From Gammaproteobacteria bacterium (ex Lamellibrachia satsuma) (lineage in GTDB: Bacteria; Pseudomonadota; Gammaproteobacteria; Chromatiales; Chromatiaceae): 64,000 nucleotides of DNA. The notes under the pieces are model-generated. The model did not search any database and was not told the DNA's origin. It saw nothing but the letters and a program-made list of their open reading frames with translations. The DNA lies in assembly GCA_019623805.1 (NCBI GenBank), contig CP053680.1:620001-684000 (forward strand), written 5' to 3'. The stretch's first letter is position 1. The number at the start of each line of letters is the position of its first letter. Positions 27,717 to 36,993 of this stretch are shown here, one piece after another. The position numbers were made by a program, and so were the translations under genes.

Positions 27717-27993
27717 GGTATCCAATCATATTCGAATCAGTTTCATTTCGGGTTGTCAGCGTCGCGCTGAGGACTTTGGTCACTACCCGTATGGTCAAAA
27801 AACTAATCCGTAGCGGGATATCAACAGCGTAGCACCTATTGTACGTGCCACAATGCCTCAGTGTCTTGCCCCAATCAAGGCTTACAATTGAACGATTAAT
27901 TCTATAGACCTGCGTTGTACTTTCGCTCATGTACCACAAGCACACGACGCTCAGTACGCCGAAAAAAAGGGCTCTGTCAATGGGTATCCGCAT
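27697..27993 (-). CDS. Possible small membrane-anchored protein
   Basis: 98 codons with one hydrophobic stretch near the N-terminus (ALFFGVLSVVCLWYM) and a Cys/Tyr-containing middle. The ATG lies in the word AACACTATGCGGAT that also occurs near 26385, so the start may just be part of a repeat. Its end overlaps the next gene by 20 bases. Weak case. Confidence 0.3.
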   Translation of the reverse strand: MRIPIDRALFFGVLSVVCLWYMSESTTQVYRINRSIVSLDWGKTLRHCGTYNRCYAVDIPLRISFLTIRVVTKVLSATLTTRNETDSNMIGYHESSES

Positions 27994-28072
27994 AGTGTTA
28001 ACAGGCCCTAAAACCCATGATCTGTCCCTGTTTACTCTCGCCCGCAGTAGACTGGAGCTAAGCGCCCTCAAA

Positions 28073-28255
28073 CTAAATCTCTCTCTGCCTGTAGAAACCG
28101 GGCCAGCGGGACCTAATCCCAAAAGAGTCAGGGTTGTGGATTCTACGAGCTACAGAATAAGTTCTCGCATTCCTACGGGACCTGCCAAGTGTGGATAGGA
28201 GAAAGGATTGGAATTTGTTTTCGTCAAGCGAAGCAGATTTAATCGCGCCTTTCAT
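28073..28255 (-). CDS. Short conserved frame in repeat copy 2
   Basis: 60 codons beginning with ATG behind AGGAG, parallel to the frame at 25900-26100. The shared core covers about 50 residues, after which the two frames differ. It may be a remnant of a gene start carried by the repeat. Confidence 0.35.
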   Translation of the reverse strand: MKGAIKSASLDENKFQSFLLSTLGRSRRNARTYSVARRIHNPDSFGIRSRWPGFYRQREI

Positions 28256-28305
28256 GATTGACTCCTGATTCCATGCTCAAACAGCCTGGATTTCTATTAA
28301 CCTGC

Positions 28306-28320
28306 GCAATATTCGCGCCA
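28306..28320 (-). promoter_or_regulatory. Sigma-54 promoter in repeat copy 2
   Basis: TGGCGCGAATATTGC on the minus strand, identical to copy 1, with GTCGGATTTTTTTACA upstream at 28363-28378. The start codon at 28255 is about 50 bases downstream. Confidence 0.65.
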
Positions 28321-28541
28321 CCAATATAAATCAACGACTTAGGTAATGGGTGGTTAGTCAAGTGTAAAAAAATCCGACGGCCAGGCGCTGATAAATTAGC
28401 CTGATCAAAGGTAACCAACGGATTTATTTGTCGAAAAAACCATGAATATACTGTAAGGCCAGCCGACACTCAGAATAAGTAGAATTCTTTTCCCATTCAT
28501 ACTTAAAACTCAAGTTTCGGAGTTCGTGGTTATGGTTATTA

Positions 28542-29635
28542 ACCCGGCATCATAATAAGCCATATTAAGCGGCGTATTGAATACGCGGATGCTCAAAATA
28601 CTTCCTAACCCTAGCCGGTTTCTTTTGCAGCATTTGCATATGACTCCTGACCTTGCTCTTTAACTGTTCCTTTGATCGGGTTGGCAGCCCACTGTGCACC
28701 CCATGCTTAAGATCACAGTTCAGATATTCATCTGGATTCATCTCAGGCGAATATGCAGGTAGATAAAAAACTTCAATCTGTTTTCCTTTGTCCTGCAGCC
28801 ATTCCTTGACAACCTTGGCATGATGGACACGTAGATTGTCTAGTATAAGGAAGACTTTTCTCTTGGCTGCTTTGATCAGTCGCTTCATGAAATCGATCAG
28901 GATATCCGCATTCATGTTGCCTTCAAATATCTTGAAACGCACCTTACCCTGGTTGGTAATGGCAGAAAGCATATTGGTTGATGCTCGCTTGGCATTGAGA
29001 TGGATAATGGGCGTTTTTCCCTTGGGTGCATAACCCCGTTCGTGCTGGCTATCATTGCGCATCCCAGTTTCGTCTCCCCAATAGATTTCCGCCTTCTCTG
29101 CCTTAGCCTGTGCTTTGATCTCAGGATAGGTCTCGTCCAGCCAGTGGGCAACTTTCTTGGGGTTTTGCTCATAGGCCCGCTTCAAGGGCTTCTGTGGGGT
29201 GAAGCCCCACAAAGACAGATATTTTCCTACCGTCCTAATTGCCAGTTTGATCTTGAATTCCTGAGCTATCAGTTCCTTCACGGCTTCTCTGGTCCACAGT
29301 GCATAAGCCATCTTGAGTTGATCAGGTGTCTTGTCAGAGATGAGCTTTTGGATCTGTTTTTCTTGCTCTGGCGTTAGGCATCTTCCCGCTCCCATCGGCC
29401 GGCCCTGCTTCTTTGCCTTCAGAGCCTTATCACCTTGGGTTTCATAAGTGCGGATCCAGCGGATCACAGTGCGCTCATGGACCCTTACTGATTCCCCTAT
29501 CGCTTTGTAGGTCTGGCCTTGCTTGCGCATCCGTACTGCTTGTTTGCGTTTTTCTTCCTGGGCTAGTGCAGGAAGGCTTCTGGCATCTTCTTTGTTCATG
29601 ACGGCAGTATATCATGATCTATTAACATGCCGGGT
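28542..29635 (-). mobile_element. IS630-family insertion sequence
   Basis: The ends are inverted repeats ACCCGGCAT / ATGCCGGGT, each flanked by TA, the target duplicated by IS630/Tc1-type elements. Length is 1094 bases with one transposase gene. The element looks complete. Confidence 0.88.
28565..29599 (-). CDS. IS630-family transposase
   Basis: 344 residues. An N-terminal helix-turn-helix (YKAIGESVRVHERTVIRW) is followed by a DDE domain with YWGDETGMR, FLILDNLRVHHAK and YSPEMNPDEYLN, the classic IS630 signature (D, D, and E after NPxE). Length is normal and the frame is intact, so the element may be active. Confidence 0.93.
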   Translation of the reverse strand: MNKEDARSLPALAQEEKRKQAVRMRKQGQTYKAIGESVRVHERTVIRWIRTYETQGDKALKAKKQGRPMGAGRCLTPEQEKQIQKLISDKTPDQLKMAYALWTREAVKELIAQEFKIKLAIRTVGKYLSLWGFTPQKPLKRAYEQNPKKVAHWLDETYPEIKAQAKAEKAEIYWGDETGMRNDSQHERGYAPKGKTPIIHLNAKRASTNMLSAITNQGKVRFKIFEGNMNADILIDFMKRLIKAAKRKVFLILDNLRVHHAKVVKEWLQDKGKQIEVFYLPAYSPEMNPDEYLNCDLKHGVHSGLPTRSKEQLKSKVRSHMQMLQKKPARVRKYFEHPRIQYAA

Positions 29636-29675
29636 TAATAGCATGGGGGGAGTAGCATCGCTAAATGTGACGAGC

Positions 29676-29741
29676 GTAGGGTGCGCCATGCGCACGATAA
29701 TTGCTGTACCGGCTTATTCTGGTGCGCACGGCACACCCTAC
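29676..29741. repeat. Hairpin repeat GTAGGGTGCG...CACCCTAC
   Basis: Imperfect inverted arms of about 20 bases (GTAGGGTGCGCCATGCGCAC and its near complement) surround a loop of about 26 bases. It lies in the otherwise gene-free stretch 29636-29949 before the formate dehydrogenase genes. It resembles small non-autonomous hairpin elements widespread in bacteria. Confidence 0.7.
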
Positions 29742-29949
29742 CAGGCGCTCATGAAATGAGTAAAACGCCATCCTTCATCTTTATTCAGGTGCGGTTGGCA
29801 AGGAGCCATACACTATATTATCCTCGATAAAAGAACTGAATATGTGTCAGAAGAATGCACAAGAAATCACATTTTTGCCGACTGCCTTTGCAGTCTATTG
29901 ATGCCGAGGTCATACCAACGGGCGGAACCAAGGCGTTGAGAGAGAGGAC

Positions 29950-31542
29950 ATGTCAAAAAATATCCGTGCATTAAGCAGTCACCAGGGCCTTGAAAACAAT
30001 CTATTCGATTTGCTCAGCGCGACGATTCAGTCAGACACAGAGAAGACCGATGCGGCAATGACCTTGTTGGCGGAGGAGGCTCGTCTGTCGACTTCGGTCA
30101 TCAAAGGAACCGCCAGTTTCTATGACTTTCTGAACGAACAGACGAAGAACAGCGAAGTGTTGGTGTGCCACGGCACAGCTTGTCTGGTAAACGGTTCTGC
30201 AGCAGAAACCGCGGCGCGCCATCCGCACGCGGACAAAACCATGTGCTGCGGATACTGCTATCGCGGAGCGGGTTTGCTGAAACACGAAGCTGAAGGCCGG
30301 CTGGATGGATACCATCAGGGGGATGACGGTTTAAGCCGGCCGGAAATACCGGTCTATTGCCTCTCCCGGTCAGCCATACTTACCGGCCCGGTCGATTCGT
30401 TGGAAGCACTCTATCGGATCGCACTCAACAAGCGCGATGAGATACTTCCTCAACTGGAGCGCTCGAAACTCCGCGGCCGAGGTGGTGCGGGTTTTGGCTT
30501 TGCCTTTAAATGCCGCGCTACAGCCGAGGCTCAAGGCAGCGAAAAAGATGTCGTCTGCAATGCGGACGAGGGCGATCCCGGTGCCTTCTCGGACCGCTAT
30601 CTGCTGGAACAGCAACCACATAAGGTTATGGCGGGCATGTATGCTGCCGGAGTCGCAGCAGGCGCCAACACCGGAGTGCTCTATATCCGTCGCGAATACC
30701 CTGCGGCGATTCGCAGGATGGAAGCGGCTATTGCCGAGTTTGATTCCTTGCCGGATCAGATTAGACATAATTTCTCTTTTCGAATCATCGAAGGCGCAGG
30801 TTCTTACGTTTGCGGTGAGGAGACAGCGCTGCTCAGCTCGATTGAGGGGCAGCGTCCTGAAGTTCGTGTACGCCCCCCGTTTCCTGCCACCTATGGTCTT
30901 TGGGGCAAGCCGACGCTACTTTCCAATGTGGAAACATTCGCCAATATTTTCTGGATACTGCAGCACGGCGGCGAAGCCTATGCCGCCATCGGCACCGAGG
31001 AGAGCAAGGGGACCAAGCTCATCTCGCTTGATAGTCAGTTTGTGAAACCAGGACTTTACGAAGTGGATTTCGGCTATCGGTTCAGTGATCTGATCCTCGG
31101 CGACGCTGGGGGGTTCAAGACCGGGGTGAAAGCGTTACAGGTGGGCGGACCGCTTGGATCCATTCTCCCGCTTGCCGTGATCGATGCTCTGACAGTGGAC
31201 TTCGAGAGTTTCCAGCGATCCGGTTTCGCCTTGGGGCATGCTGGAATCATCGCCATCCCGAAGCGCTTTCCCATGATCGATTTCATGCGCCATATCTTCG
31301 AATACATGGCCGAGGAGTCCTGTGGGAAATGTACTCCGTGCCGGCTTGGGACAGCGAAGGGCAGTCACCTGCTGGAGCAGGCATCAGCGGATAATCCGTT
31401 GGATAGCAAATTGTTTGATGAGCTGCTGGAGCTTCTGGAGGCCGGTTCATTGTGCGCCCTGGGAGGCGGTGTTCCACTACCGATGCGCAATGCCCTGACG
31501 CATTTTCATGATGAACTTACCCCCTATTTCACAGCCAAATGA
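29950..31542 (+). CDS. NAD-dependent formate dehydrogenase, beta subunit with fused NuoE-like domain
   Basis: 530 residues. The N-terminal 150 residues form a thioredoxin-like [2Fe-2S] domain with CHGTAC and CCGYC cysteines (normally a separate gamma/NuoE subunit). The rest is NuoF-like: GRGGAGFGFAFK (NADH/FMN, about 175), NADEGDPGAFSDR, and the [4Fe-4S] motif ESCGKCTPCRLG near 455-464. It passes electrons from formate oxidation to NAD+. The stop overlaps the alpha-subunit ATG (ATGA, 31539-31542). Bidirectional hydrogenase HoxF is the alternative, but the next gene is a formate dehydrogenase. Confidence 0.88.
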   Translation: MSKNIRALSSHQGLENNLFDLLSATIQSDTEKTDAAMTLLAEEARLSTSVIKGTASFYDFLNEQTKNSEVLVCHGTACLVNGSAAETAARHPHADKTMCCGYCYRGAGLLKHEAEGRLDGYHQGDDGLSRPEIPVYCLSRSAILTGPVDSLEALYRIALNKRDEILPQLERSKLRGRGGAGFGFAFKCRATAEAQGSEKDVVCNADEGDPGAFSDRYLLEQQPHKVMAGMYAAGVAAGANTGVLYIRREYPAAIRRMEAAIAEFDSLPDQIRHNFSFRIIEGAGSYVCGEETALLSSIEGQRPEVRVRPPFPATYGLWGKPTLLSNVETFANIFWILQHGGEAYAAIGTEESKGTKLISLDSQFVKPGLYEVDFGYRFSDLILGDAGGFKTGVKALQVGGPLGSILPLAVIDALTVDFESFQRSGFALGHAGIIAIPKRFPMIDFMRHIFEYMAEESCGKCTPCRLGTAKGSHLLEQASADNPLDSKLFDELLELLEAGSLCALGGGVPLPMRNALTHFHDELTPYFTAK

Positions 31543-34232
31543 ACCAGCTCACTATCAACGGCACGGCCTATCCATTCAAACCGGGCGAAACCCTCTATGA
31601 ATGTGTCAGCCGGCACCTTGGGGGCAACGAGATTCCCGTGCTCTGCCATGACCCGGCATTGGAGCCGTTTGGCGCCTGCCGGATATGTCTGGTCGAAGTG
31701 GCGCGTGGCAAGGGGGAGGCCGGTCGCTTAATGGCCTCGTGTCATACCCCCGCAGCAGATGGTTTGCATATCTCGACCCACGGAGAGCGTCTGAGCCGGG
31801 TGCGAAAAGGCATACTCGAACTACTGTTGAGTAACTACCCGCAGGATAAACTTGAACCTGCGGCGGACGAGAATCCGTCGCTGTTTCAAAAGCTGCTGCG
31901 CGAGTACGGTATCACCGACAGCCGCTATCCACGGGAGCAGGAACCCGGTCAGCCGGCGCAACCCCATCCCTATCTGCGATTCGATCCGGCCGAGTGCATT
32001 CATTGCTATCGTTGTATCCGTGCCTGCGATGAGGTGCAAGGTCAGTTCGTATTATCCATGGCCAATCGTGGCATAAAGAGCCATATCATCCAGGGCCTGG
32101 CGGGTGACTTTGGCGAGGCGGGTTGTGTCTCCTGTGGTCGATGCGTACAGACATGTCCGACCAATGCCCTCAGTGACCGCTACCGTGCCAAGACTCTGCG
32201 GGCAGATAACAGAGTCCAGACCGTCTGCACCTACTGCGGCGTTGGCTGTAATCTGGAGGTAAAGGTCAAGCAAGGTCGCGTGTCCGCTATCAGCGCCATC
32301 GAAGACGCAGAGGTCAATCGGGGACACACCTGCCTCAAAGGGCGCTACGCATTTGAATACGTACACCATCCGGACCGCCTGACGAGTCCGATGATTCGCC
32401 GTGATGGCAAGTTGGTCGAAGTCAGTTGGGATGAGGCGCTCGACTATATCGCGCAACGGCTCGATGCCATCAAGCATGAACATGGTCCGGATGCCATCGC
32501 AGCCATTTCGTCGGCCCGCTGTACCAATGAAGAGAACTATCTGATGCAGAAGTTCATGCGTGCAGTGATCGGCAATAATAATATTGACGGTTGTGCACGG
32601 GTCTGTCACTCCCCAACTGCTTTTGGCATGCAGCAGGTCTACGGTACTGGTGCGGCGACCAATTCGATCGGGGAGATTCCGCTGGCCGACTGCCTGCTAA
32701 TCTTTGGCGCTAACCCCACTGAGGCACATCCGGTTACCGGGGCCAGGTTGAAACAAGCGGCAATCCAGGATACGGATCTCATCATCGTTGATCCACGCCG
32801 CTCCGAACTTTCAAAGTATGCCGCATGTCACTTGCAACCGCGCCCGGGCAGCAACGTAGCCCTGCTTAATATGCTCTGCCGTTACCTGATCGAGTTGGGA
32901 TATGTCGATCAGGCTTTCGTTGCCGGCCGGACCGAGGGTTTCGAGGAATTCAGTGCGAAGGTAATGGCACAGGATCTCGATCAACTGGAAAAGACAACCG
33001 GTGTCTCGCGTGAAGACGCCAGATATGCCGCCGAGATTTACGGCCGTTCCCAGCGGGCCATGGCCTTTCATGGCCTTGGAATTACCGAACATTACCAGGG
33101 CAGCCGGGCGATCATGATGCTCGCTTCGATGATTATGATGACTGGCAACATCGGCCGCCCGGGTACCGGCATGAATCCACTGCGCGGGCAGAATAATGTC
33201 CAGGGAGCCGTCGACATGGGGGTTCAACCGGATTTTGGCGCAGGCTATCTGGACTATAAACAGCCGGAGATCAGGGCCCAATTCGAGAAGGTCTACGGCA
33301 CCGAAATCCCGACCCAGGCGGGTCTGAAGATTCCGCAGATGTTTGGTGCCGCGAGGGATGGCAAGCTCAAGGCGTTATGGATCATGGGCGAGGATGTACT
33401 GCAGACAGATCCTAACTCCTGCGAAGTGAAGTATTCTCTCAGTCTGCTTGATCTTCTGATCGTACAGGAGCTCTTCATGACCGAGACATGCAGCATGGCC
33501 GACGTCATTCTGCCGGCCTCATCATCTCTTGAAAAGAGCGGAACCTTCACCAACGGCGAGCGGCGAATTCAGAAACTCAACGCAGCCGTCGAGCCTTTAC
33601 GAGGTACTCGGCCGGACGGTGAGATCGTCTGCAACGTGATGGAGCGCATGGGATATCCACAAGGAGACTATGATCCCGCCGAACTGCTCAAGGAGATTTC
33701 CCAGGTGGTGCCGTTCTTTGCCGGTGTTACCTGGGAAAACCTCCATGGTAACGGCAAGCAGTGGCCGGTAGCGGTAGATGGAGCTGAAACTAAAATTCTC
33801 CATCAGCAGCAGTTCAAATTGCCTAAGGGCAGGTTCCGTTTCTTCGAGTTTCAGGAGACCCCGGAGCTTCTCGATCACTCCGCAGAGTTTCCCTATATTC
33901 TAACGACCAGTCGACGGCTGGAGCATTACAATTGCGGCAGCATGACCCGGCGAACACCCAATCTGGAACTGGTCGATCATGATGTTTTGCTGATCAATCC
34001 GGCCGATGCGGCAAGAGAGGGGTTTACGGACGGTTCACGGGTGGAGATTCAGTCGGCCAACGGCGTTACCCATCTTAATGTGCGGGTCAGTGATGAGGTA
34101 AAACCGGGTGTTCTTTTTACGACCTTTCATTTTCCGGAGATTGCCATCAATCATCTTACCAGCGGTATCTTCGACCAAGAGAGTATGACGCCCGAGTATA
34201 AGGTCGAGGCAGTGCGGCTTGCCGCAGGGTGA
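31539..34232 (+). CDS. Molybdenum formate dehydrogenase, alpha subunit
   Basis: 897 residues. An N-terminal [2Fe-2S] plant-type domain (Cys in CHDP, GACRIC, SCHTP) and two ferredoxin clusters (CIHCYRCIRAC, CVSCGRCVQTCP) precede the Mo-bis-pterin domain with CTYCGVGC (about 230). The metal ligand is Cys near 355 in ARVCHSPT, not selenocysteine. C-terminal NCGSMTRR belongs to the cofactor-binding part. It oxidises formate to CO2 in the cytoplasm together with the NAD-reducing beta subunit. mobB at 58861 could serve its cofactor; fdhD is not in the window. Confidence 0.93.
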   Translation: MNQLTINGTAYPFKPGETLYECVSRHLGGNEIPVLCHDPALEPFGACRICLVEVARGKGEAGRLMASCHTPAADGLHISTHGERLSRVRKGILELLLSNYPQDKLEPAADENPSLFQKLLREYGITDSRYPREQEPGQPAQPHPYLRFDPAECIHCYRCIRACDEVQGQFVLSMANRGIKSHIIQGLAGDFGEAGCVSCGRCVQTCPTNALSDRYRAKTLRADNRVQTVCTYCGVGCNLEVKVKQGRVSAISAIEDAEVNRGHTCLKGRYAFEYVHHPDRLTSPMIRRDGKLVEVSWDEALDYIAQRLDAIKHEHGPDAIAAISSARCTNEENYLMQKFMRAVIGNNNIDGCARVCHSPTAFGMQQVYGTGAATNSIGEIPLADCLLIFGANPTEAHPVTGARLKQAAIQDTDLIIVDPRRSELSKYAACHLQPRPGSNVALLNMLCRYLIELGYVDQAFVAGRTEGFEEFSAKVMAQDLDQLEKTTGVSREDARYAAEIYGRSQRAMAFHGLGITEHYQGSRAIMMLASMIMMTGNIGRPGTGMNPLRGQNNVQGAVDMGVQPDFGAGYLDYKQPEIRAQFEKVYGTEIPTQAGLKIPQMFGAARDGKLKALWIMGEDVLQTDPNSCEVKYSLSLLDLLIVQELFMTETCSMADVILPASSSLEKSGTFTNGERRIQKLNAAVEPLRGTRPDGEIVCNVMERMGYPQGDYDPAELLKEISQVVPFFAGVTWENLHGNGKQWPVAVDGAETKILHQQQFKLPKGRFRFFEFQETPELLDHSAEFPYILTTSRRLEHYNCGSMTRRTPNLELVDHDVLLINPADAAREGFTDGSRVEIQSANGVTHLNVRVSDEVKPGVLFTTFHFPEIAINHLTSGIFDQESMTPEYKVEAVRLAAG

Positions 34233-34481
34233 AAAACGATAGGACGTGAGTCTTTCCCTCTCGGCCGCACGTTGTCAGGCGCGGTGTGAAGATGGCCGAT
34301 GTACTAAAATTAATAAACTGGGGAAAATCAGGAAAATCGCATCAAAGCAGCACTTCAATACTATAATTACCAGTAGAAGGAATGAGCACCCGGGGTAGCA
34401 GGAGGGGGCTCGAGGGATGGCAAGTAAACCTCCTCATGCATGACCATCGAGGTTAGCAGTGCGCTGTTAGAGGAGGTATGT

Positions 34482-34940
34482 ATGAAAAAATTATTTCTGT
34501 TAGTAATCCTGTCTGTATTCTTTGTTGGCCCAGCCTTTTCCTATGATCAAGGGTTGGCAAAGAGCTATGAACAGTATTTCAGCTCATTCTCAGGCAAAGG
34601 CACCGCAAAGGCGTTGCAGATGATTCCAACGAAGGTCTTTGTGGAGTCTCTGAAAAAGGGCGAGAAGCTGTTTATCGTGGATATTCGGACGCCGGGAGAA
34701 ACTGGAGTTTATGGCTTTAACTTAGCCAACAGTACAGTTATTCCGATGAATGAGGTTTTCACATCAGCCAACTTGGCAAAAATCCCTACGACTGGAAAGG
34801 TTGTTATTGTCTGCAAGGCTGGCCACAGGGCGATGGCGATTGCCACAGGGTTGCGTCATATCGGGTTTAAGAACGTATTCGTTCTTAAACATGGAATTTC
34901 AGATGTAGCCAAATTACTCTCGCCGAAAAACGCTTATTAG
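34482..34940 (+). CDS. Exported rhodanese-domain protein
   Basis: 152 residues from ATG 34482, which has GAGGAGG at ideal distance; the frame opens 14 codons earlier. A signal peptide (residues 1-20, cleavage after AFS) leads into one rhodanese domain with active-site loop VCKAGHRA. Rhodaneses transfer sulfane sulfur. The protein is likely periplasmic. It lies 250 bases after the formate dehydrogenase and has its own terminator. Confidence 0.88.
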   Translation: MKKLFLLVILSVFFVGPAFSYDQGLAKSYEQYFSSFSGKGTAKALQMIPTKVFVESLKKGEKLFIVDIRTPGETGVYGFNLANSTVIPMNEVFTSANLAKIPTTGKVVIVCKAGHRAMAIATGLRHIGFKNVFVLKHGISDVAKLLSPKNAY

Positions 34941-34949
34941 TCTGGCGTT

Positions 34950-34979
34950 ACTCCCTGCACTTTCGTGTGGGGAGTTTTT
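34950..34979 (+). terminator. Intrinsic terminator after the rhodanese gene
   Basis: ACTCCC and GGGAGT form the stem with TGCACTTTCGTGTG as apex, followed by TTTTT, ten bases after the stop codon. Confidence 0.75.
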
Positions 34980-35027
34980 CAATGTTGCCTGTTCTCTAAG
35001 TCTACCAAATATCCTTTTATTTGCCCG

Positions 35028-35204
35028 TTAATGGGACAGCAGCGTATCAGGATGACAGAGTAGTTGATCGCTCAAGATCGAAAAGACCATGAGATGGATA
35101 CTATGGCTGTTCGCTTCTTCTCTTGCATTTAATAGATCTTCTTCCACCTCTTCAAACTCATTCTGAAGTTCAGGATACTGTTTAACGGCTTTGTTGGGTC
35201 CTAG
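35028..35204 (-). pseudogene. C-terminal part of a gene cut by IS1182
   Basis: 58 codons after the IS edge (GPNKAVKQYP… to stop at 35028). Removing the IS and one CTAG copy joins it in frame to the part at 36768-36993, giving a 132-residue protein, soluble and helical with an acidic middle. The family is not recognised. The insertion makes the gene non-functional. Confidence 0.8.
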
Positions 35205-36767
35205 GAGTCTGTCGGATTTAACCAGTCCCATTTGATAAAATACTGTAAGCCAAAGAATAACGAACCGAAGTCAGTATGTCAGATAAATTCCGCACGATTA
35301 ATCGAGACACCCCCTATCTGTTGCCGCCCTCATTACAGGACTGGCTACCAGAGAACCATTTGGCGCGATTTATCGTGGACATCGTAGAACAGCTGGATCT
35401 GAAAGAGCTGGAATCTCAATACGGTGGCGGAGGAAAAGCGCCCTACCATCCAGCCATTTTGCTTTCACTGCTGTTCTACGGTTACGCAACCGGCGTATTC
35501 TCCAGCCGAAAGTTGGAGCAAGCCACCTACGACTCCGTGGCCTTCCGGTTCATTACGGCAGACAGCCATCCAGACCATGACACCATCGCCACCTTTCGCA
35601 AACGCTTTCTCAAGGAGTTGAAGGGATTCTTTGTCCAGATATTAGTGATAGCCAAGGCGATGAGTCTTTTGAAGATAGGCAATGTGAGTTTGGATGGGAC
35701 AAAGGTCAAGGCCAATGCCAGCAAACACAAGGCGATGAGTTGGGGGTATGCCAACAAGCTTGAAGAGCAGCTTCATCGTGAAGTCGAGCTGTTGCTGAAA
35801 AAGGCCGAACAGGCCGATGCAGAAGAAGAGCCGGAACTGGATATTCCAGAGGAACTCAAACGTCGTGAGGACCGGCTTGCTGCGATAGCCAAGGCTAAGA
35901 AAGAGATCGAACGAAGAGCGCGTGAGCGCTTTGAAAAAGAACGGGCGGAATACGAAGAGAAGGTGAAGCGGCGTAAGGAACGAGAGGAAAAGACAGGGAA
36001 GAAGGCCAGAGGTAGAGTGCCAAAGCCGCCAGAAGAAGGTCCACAGGAAAAAGACCAAGTCAATTTCACGGATGAGGAGTCACGCATCATGCCCTCATCG
36101 GAAGGGTTTGTTCAGGCCTATAACGCCCAAGCGGCAGTTGATACCGGTACCCACCTGATCGTGGAGAACCATATTACCCAGCAACCCAATGACAAACAGG
36201 AAATAGAACCTGCACTTGCACAACTGAAGGCAGCAGAAGAGCAGCTGGGAAAACCACAAGGTCTGTTGGCGGATACGGGTTACTTCAGTGAAGAGAATGT
36301 CAATCGTTGTGAAGCACAGGAGATCACCCCCTACCTCTCCGATAGCCGCGAACAGCACAACCTGCCGCTGGAAGAGCGGCTGAAACAGGTGCCGCCCTGC
36401 CCGGAAGATGCCGATATGTTAACCCGAATGAGGCATCGACTCAGTACACCGGAAGGCAAGGCCGTGTATGCCACACGGAAATCGACAGTTGAGACCGTCT
36501 TCGGCATTATCAAAGAAGTAATGGGATTTCGGCAATTTCACCTTCGAGGGAGTGATTCAGCGCAAGGTGAATGGAATCTGGTATGTACGGCATGGAACCT
36601 GAAGCGGATGCATGCGCTGGCAGGCTGAGATATCGACAAGGATAGGTCAGTCTTTCATAATTCACTGCCCTACATAGGGCTTATATTCCTACAGAGGCAG
36701 CGATTATGGGAAAAACACGGTGGGCCGGAAAATATCCCTGGCTCAATGGATCAAACCCGACAGACTC
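35205..36767 (+). mobile_element. IS1182-family insertion sequence
   Basis: 1563 bases with inverted ends GAGTCTGTCGG... / ...CCGACAGACTC and CTAG on both sides (35201-35204, 36768-36771) as a palindromic four-base target. One transposase gene. It sits inside a small minus-strand gene. Confidence 0.87.
35276..36628 (+). CDS. IS1182-family transposase
   Basis: 450 residues. The N-terminal domain begins with the usual LPPSLQDWLPENHLARF; a DDE core has VSLDGTKVKANASKHK, LADTGYFSEENV and the C-terminal STVETVFGIIK with the catalytic Glu. A charged coiled-coil insertion (about 165-265) is typical of this group. The frame is intact. Confidence 0.93.
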   Translation: MSDKFRTINRDTPYLLPPSLQDWLPENHLARFIVDIVEQLDLKELESQYGGGGKAPYHPAILLSLLFYGYATGVFSSRKLEQATYDSVAFRFITADSHPDHDTIATFRKRFLKELKGFFVQILVIAKAMSLLKIGNVSLDGTKVKANASKHKAMSWGYANKLEEQLHREVELLLKKAEQADAEEEPELDIPEELKRREDRLAAIAKAKKEIERRARERFEKERAEYEEKVKRRKEREEKTGKKARGRVPKPPEEGPQEKDQVNFTDEESRIMPSSEGFVQAYNAQAAVDTGTHLIVENHITQQPNDKQEIEPALAQLKAAEEQLGKPQGLLADTGYFSEENVNRCEAQEITPYLSDSREQHNLPLEERLKQVPPCPEDADMLTRMRHRLSTPEGKAVYATRKSTVETVFGIIKEVMGFRQFHLRGSDSAQGEWNLVCTAWNLKRMHALAG

Positions 36768-36993
36768 CTAGCAGACAATAGGCTGCGGCGATTGCAGCGG
36801 TATGTGTATGTTCTTTGATGATCTCACTTTCCGGCATCTGGAATTTCTTGTGGACACTGTTGGAGCGTTCGCGAATGCCCTGGGTGATTTTCCTGTAGGC
36901 GGCGGGATCGATATCGCCCTGATCCAGCCCAAAGGTCCTCAATGCCTCAACAAAATGGTCGTTATATATTTTCTTTTTGAAGAAGATGTGCAT
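36768..36993 (-). pseudogene. N-terminal part of the gene cut by IS1182
   Basis: 75 codons from ATG 36993 with GAGGGA upstream. The stretch MHIFFKKKIY... runs to the CTAG target and continues in register at 35204. A His/Thr-rich part (EHTHTAAIAAA) precedes the break. No family is recognised. Confidence 0.78.

Larger units (their letters stand above)
28020..28508 (-). repeat. Long imperfect repeat, copy 2 (promoter + short frame)
   Basis: Second copy of the unit described at 25885-26445, without the 90-base extra block. It fills most of the gap between the small membrane genes and the IS630 element. Divergence between copies includes single-base changes and small indels, so it is not a recent duplication. 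Confidence 0.75.

Noticed and set aside
34233..34481. Possible small gene between formate dehydrogenase and rhodanese
   Set aside because: Only very short frames without a ribosome site; probably the rhodanese leader.
36095..36358. Minus-strand frame inside IS1182
   Set aside because: Antisense to the transposase; no features of its own.
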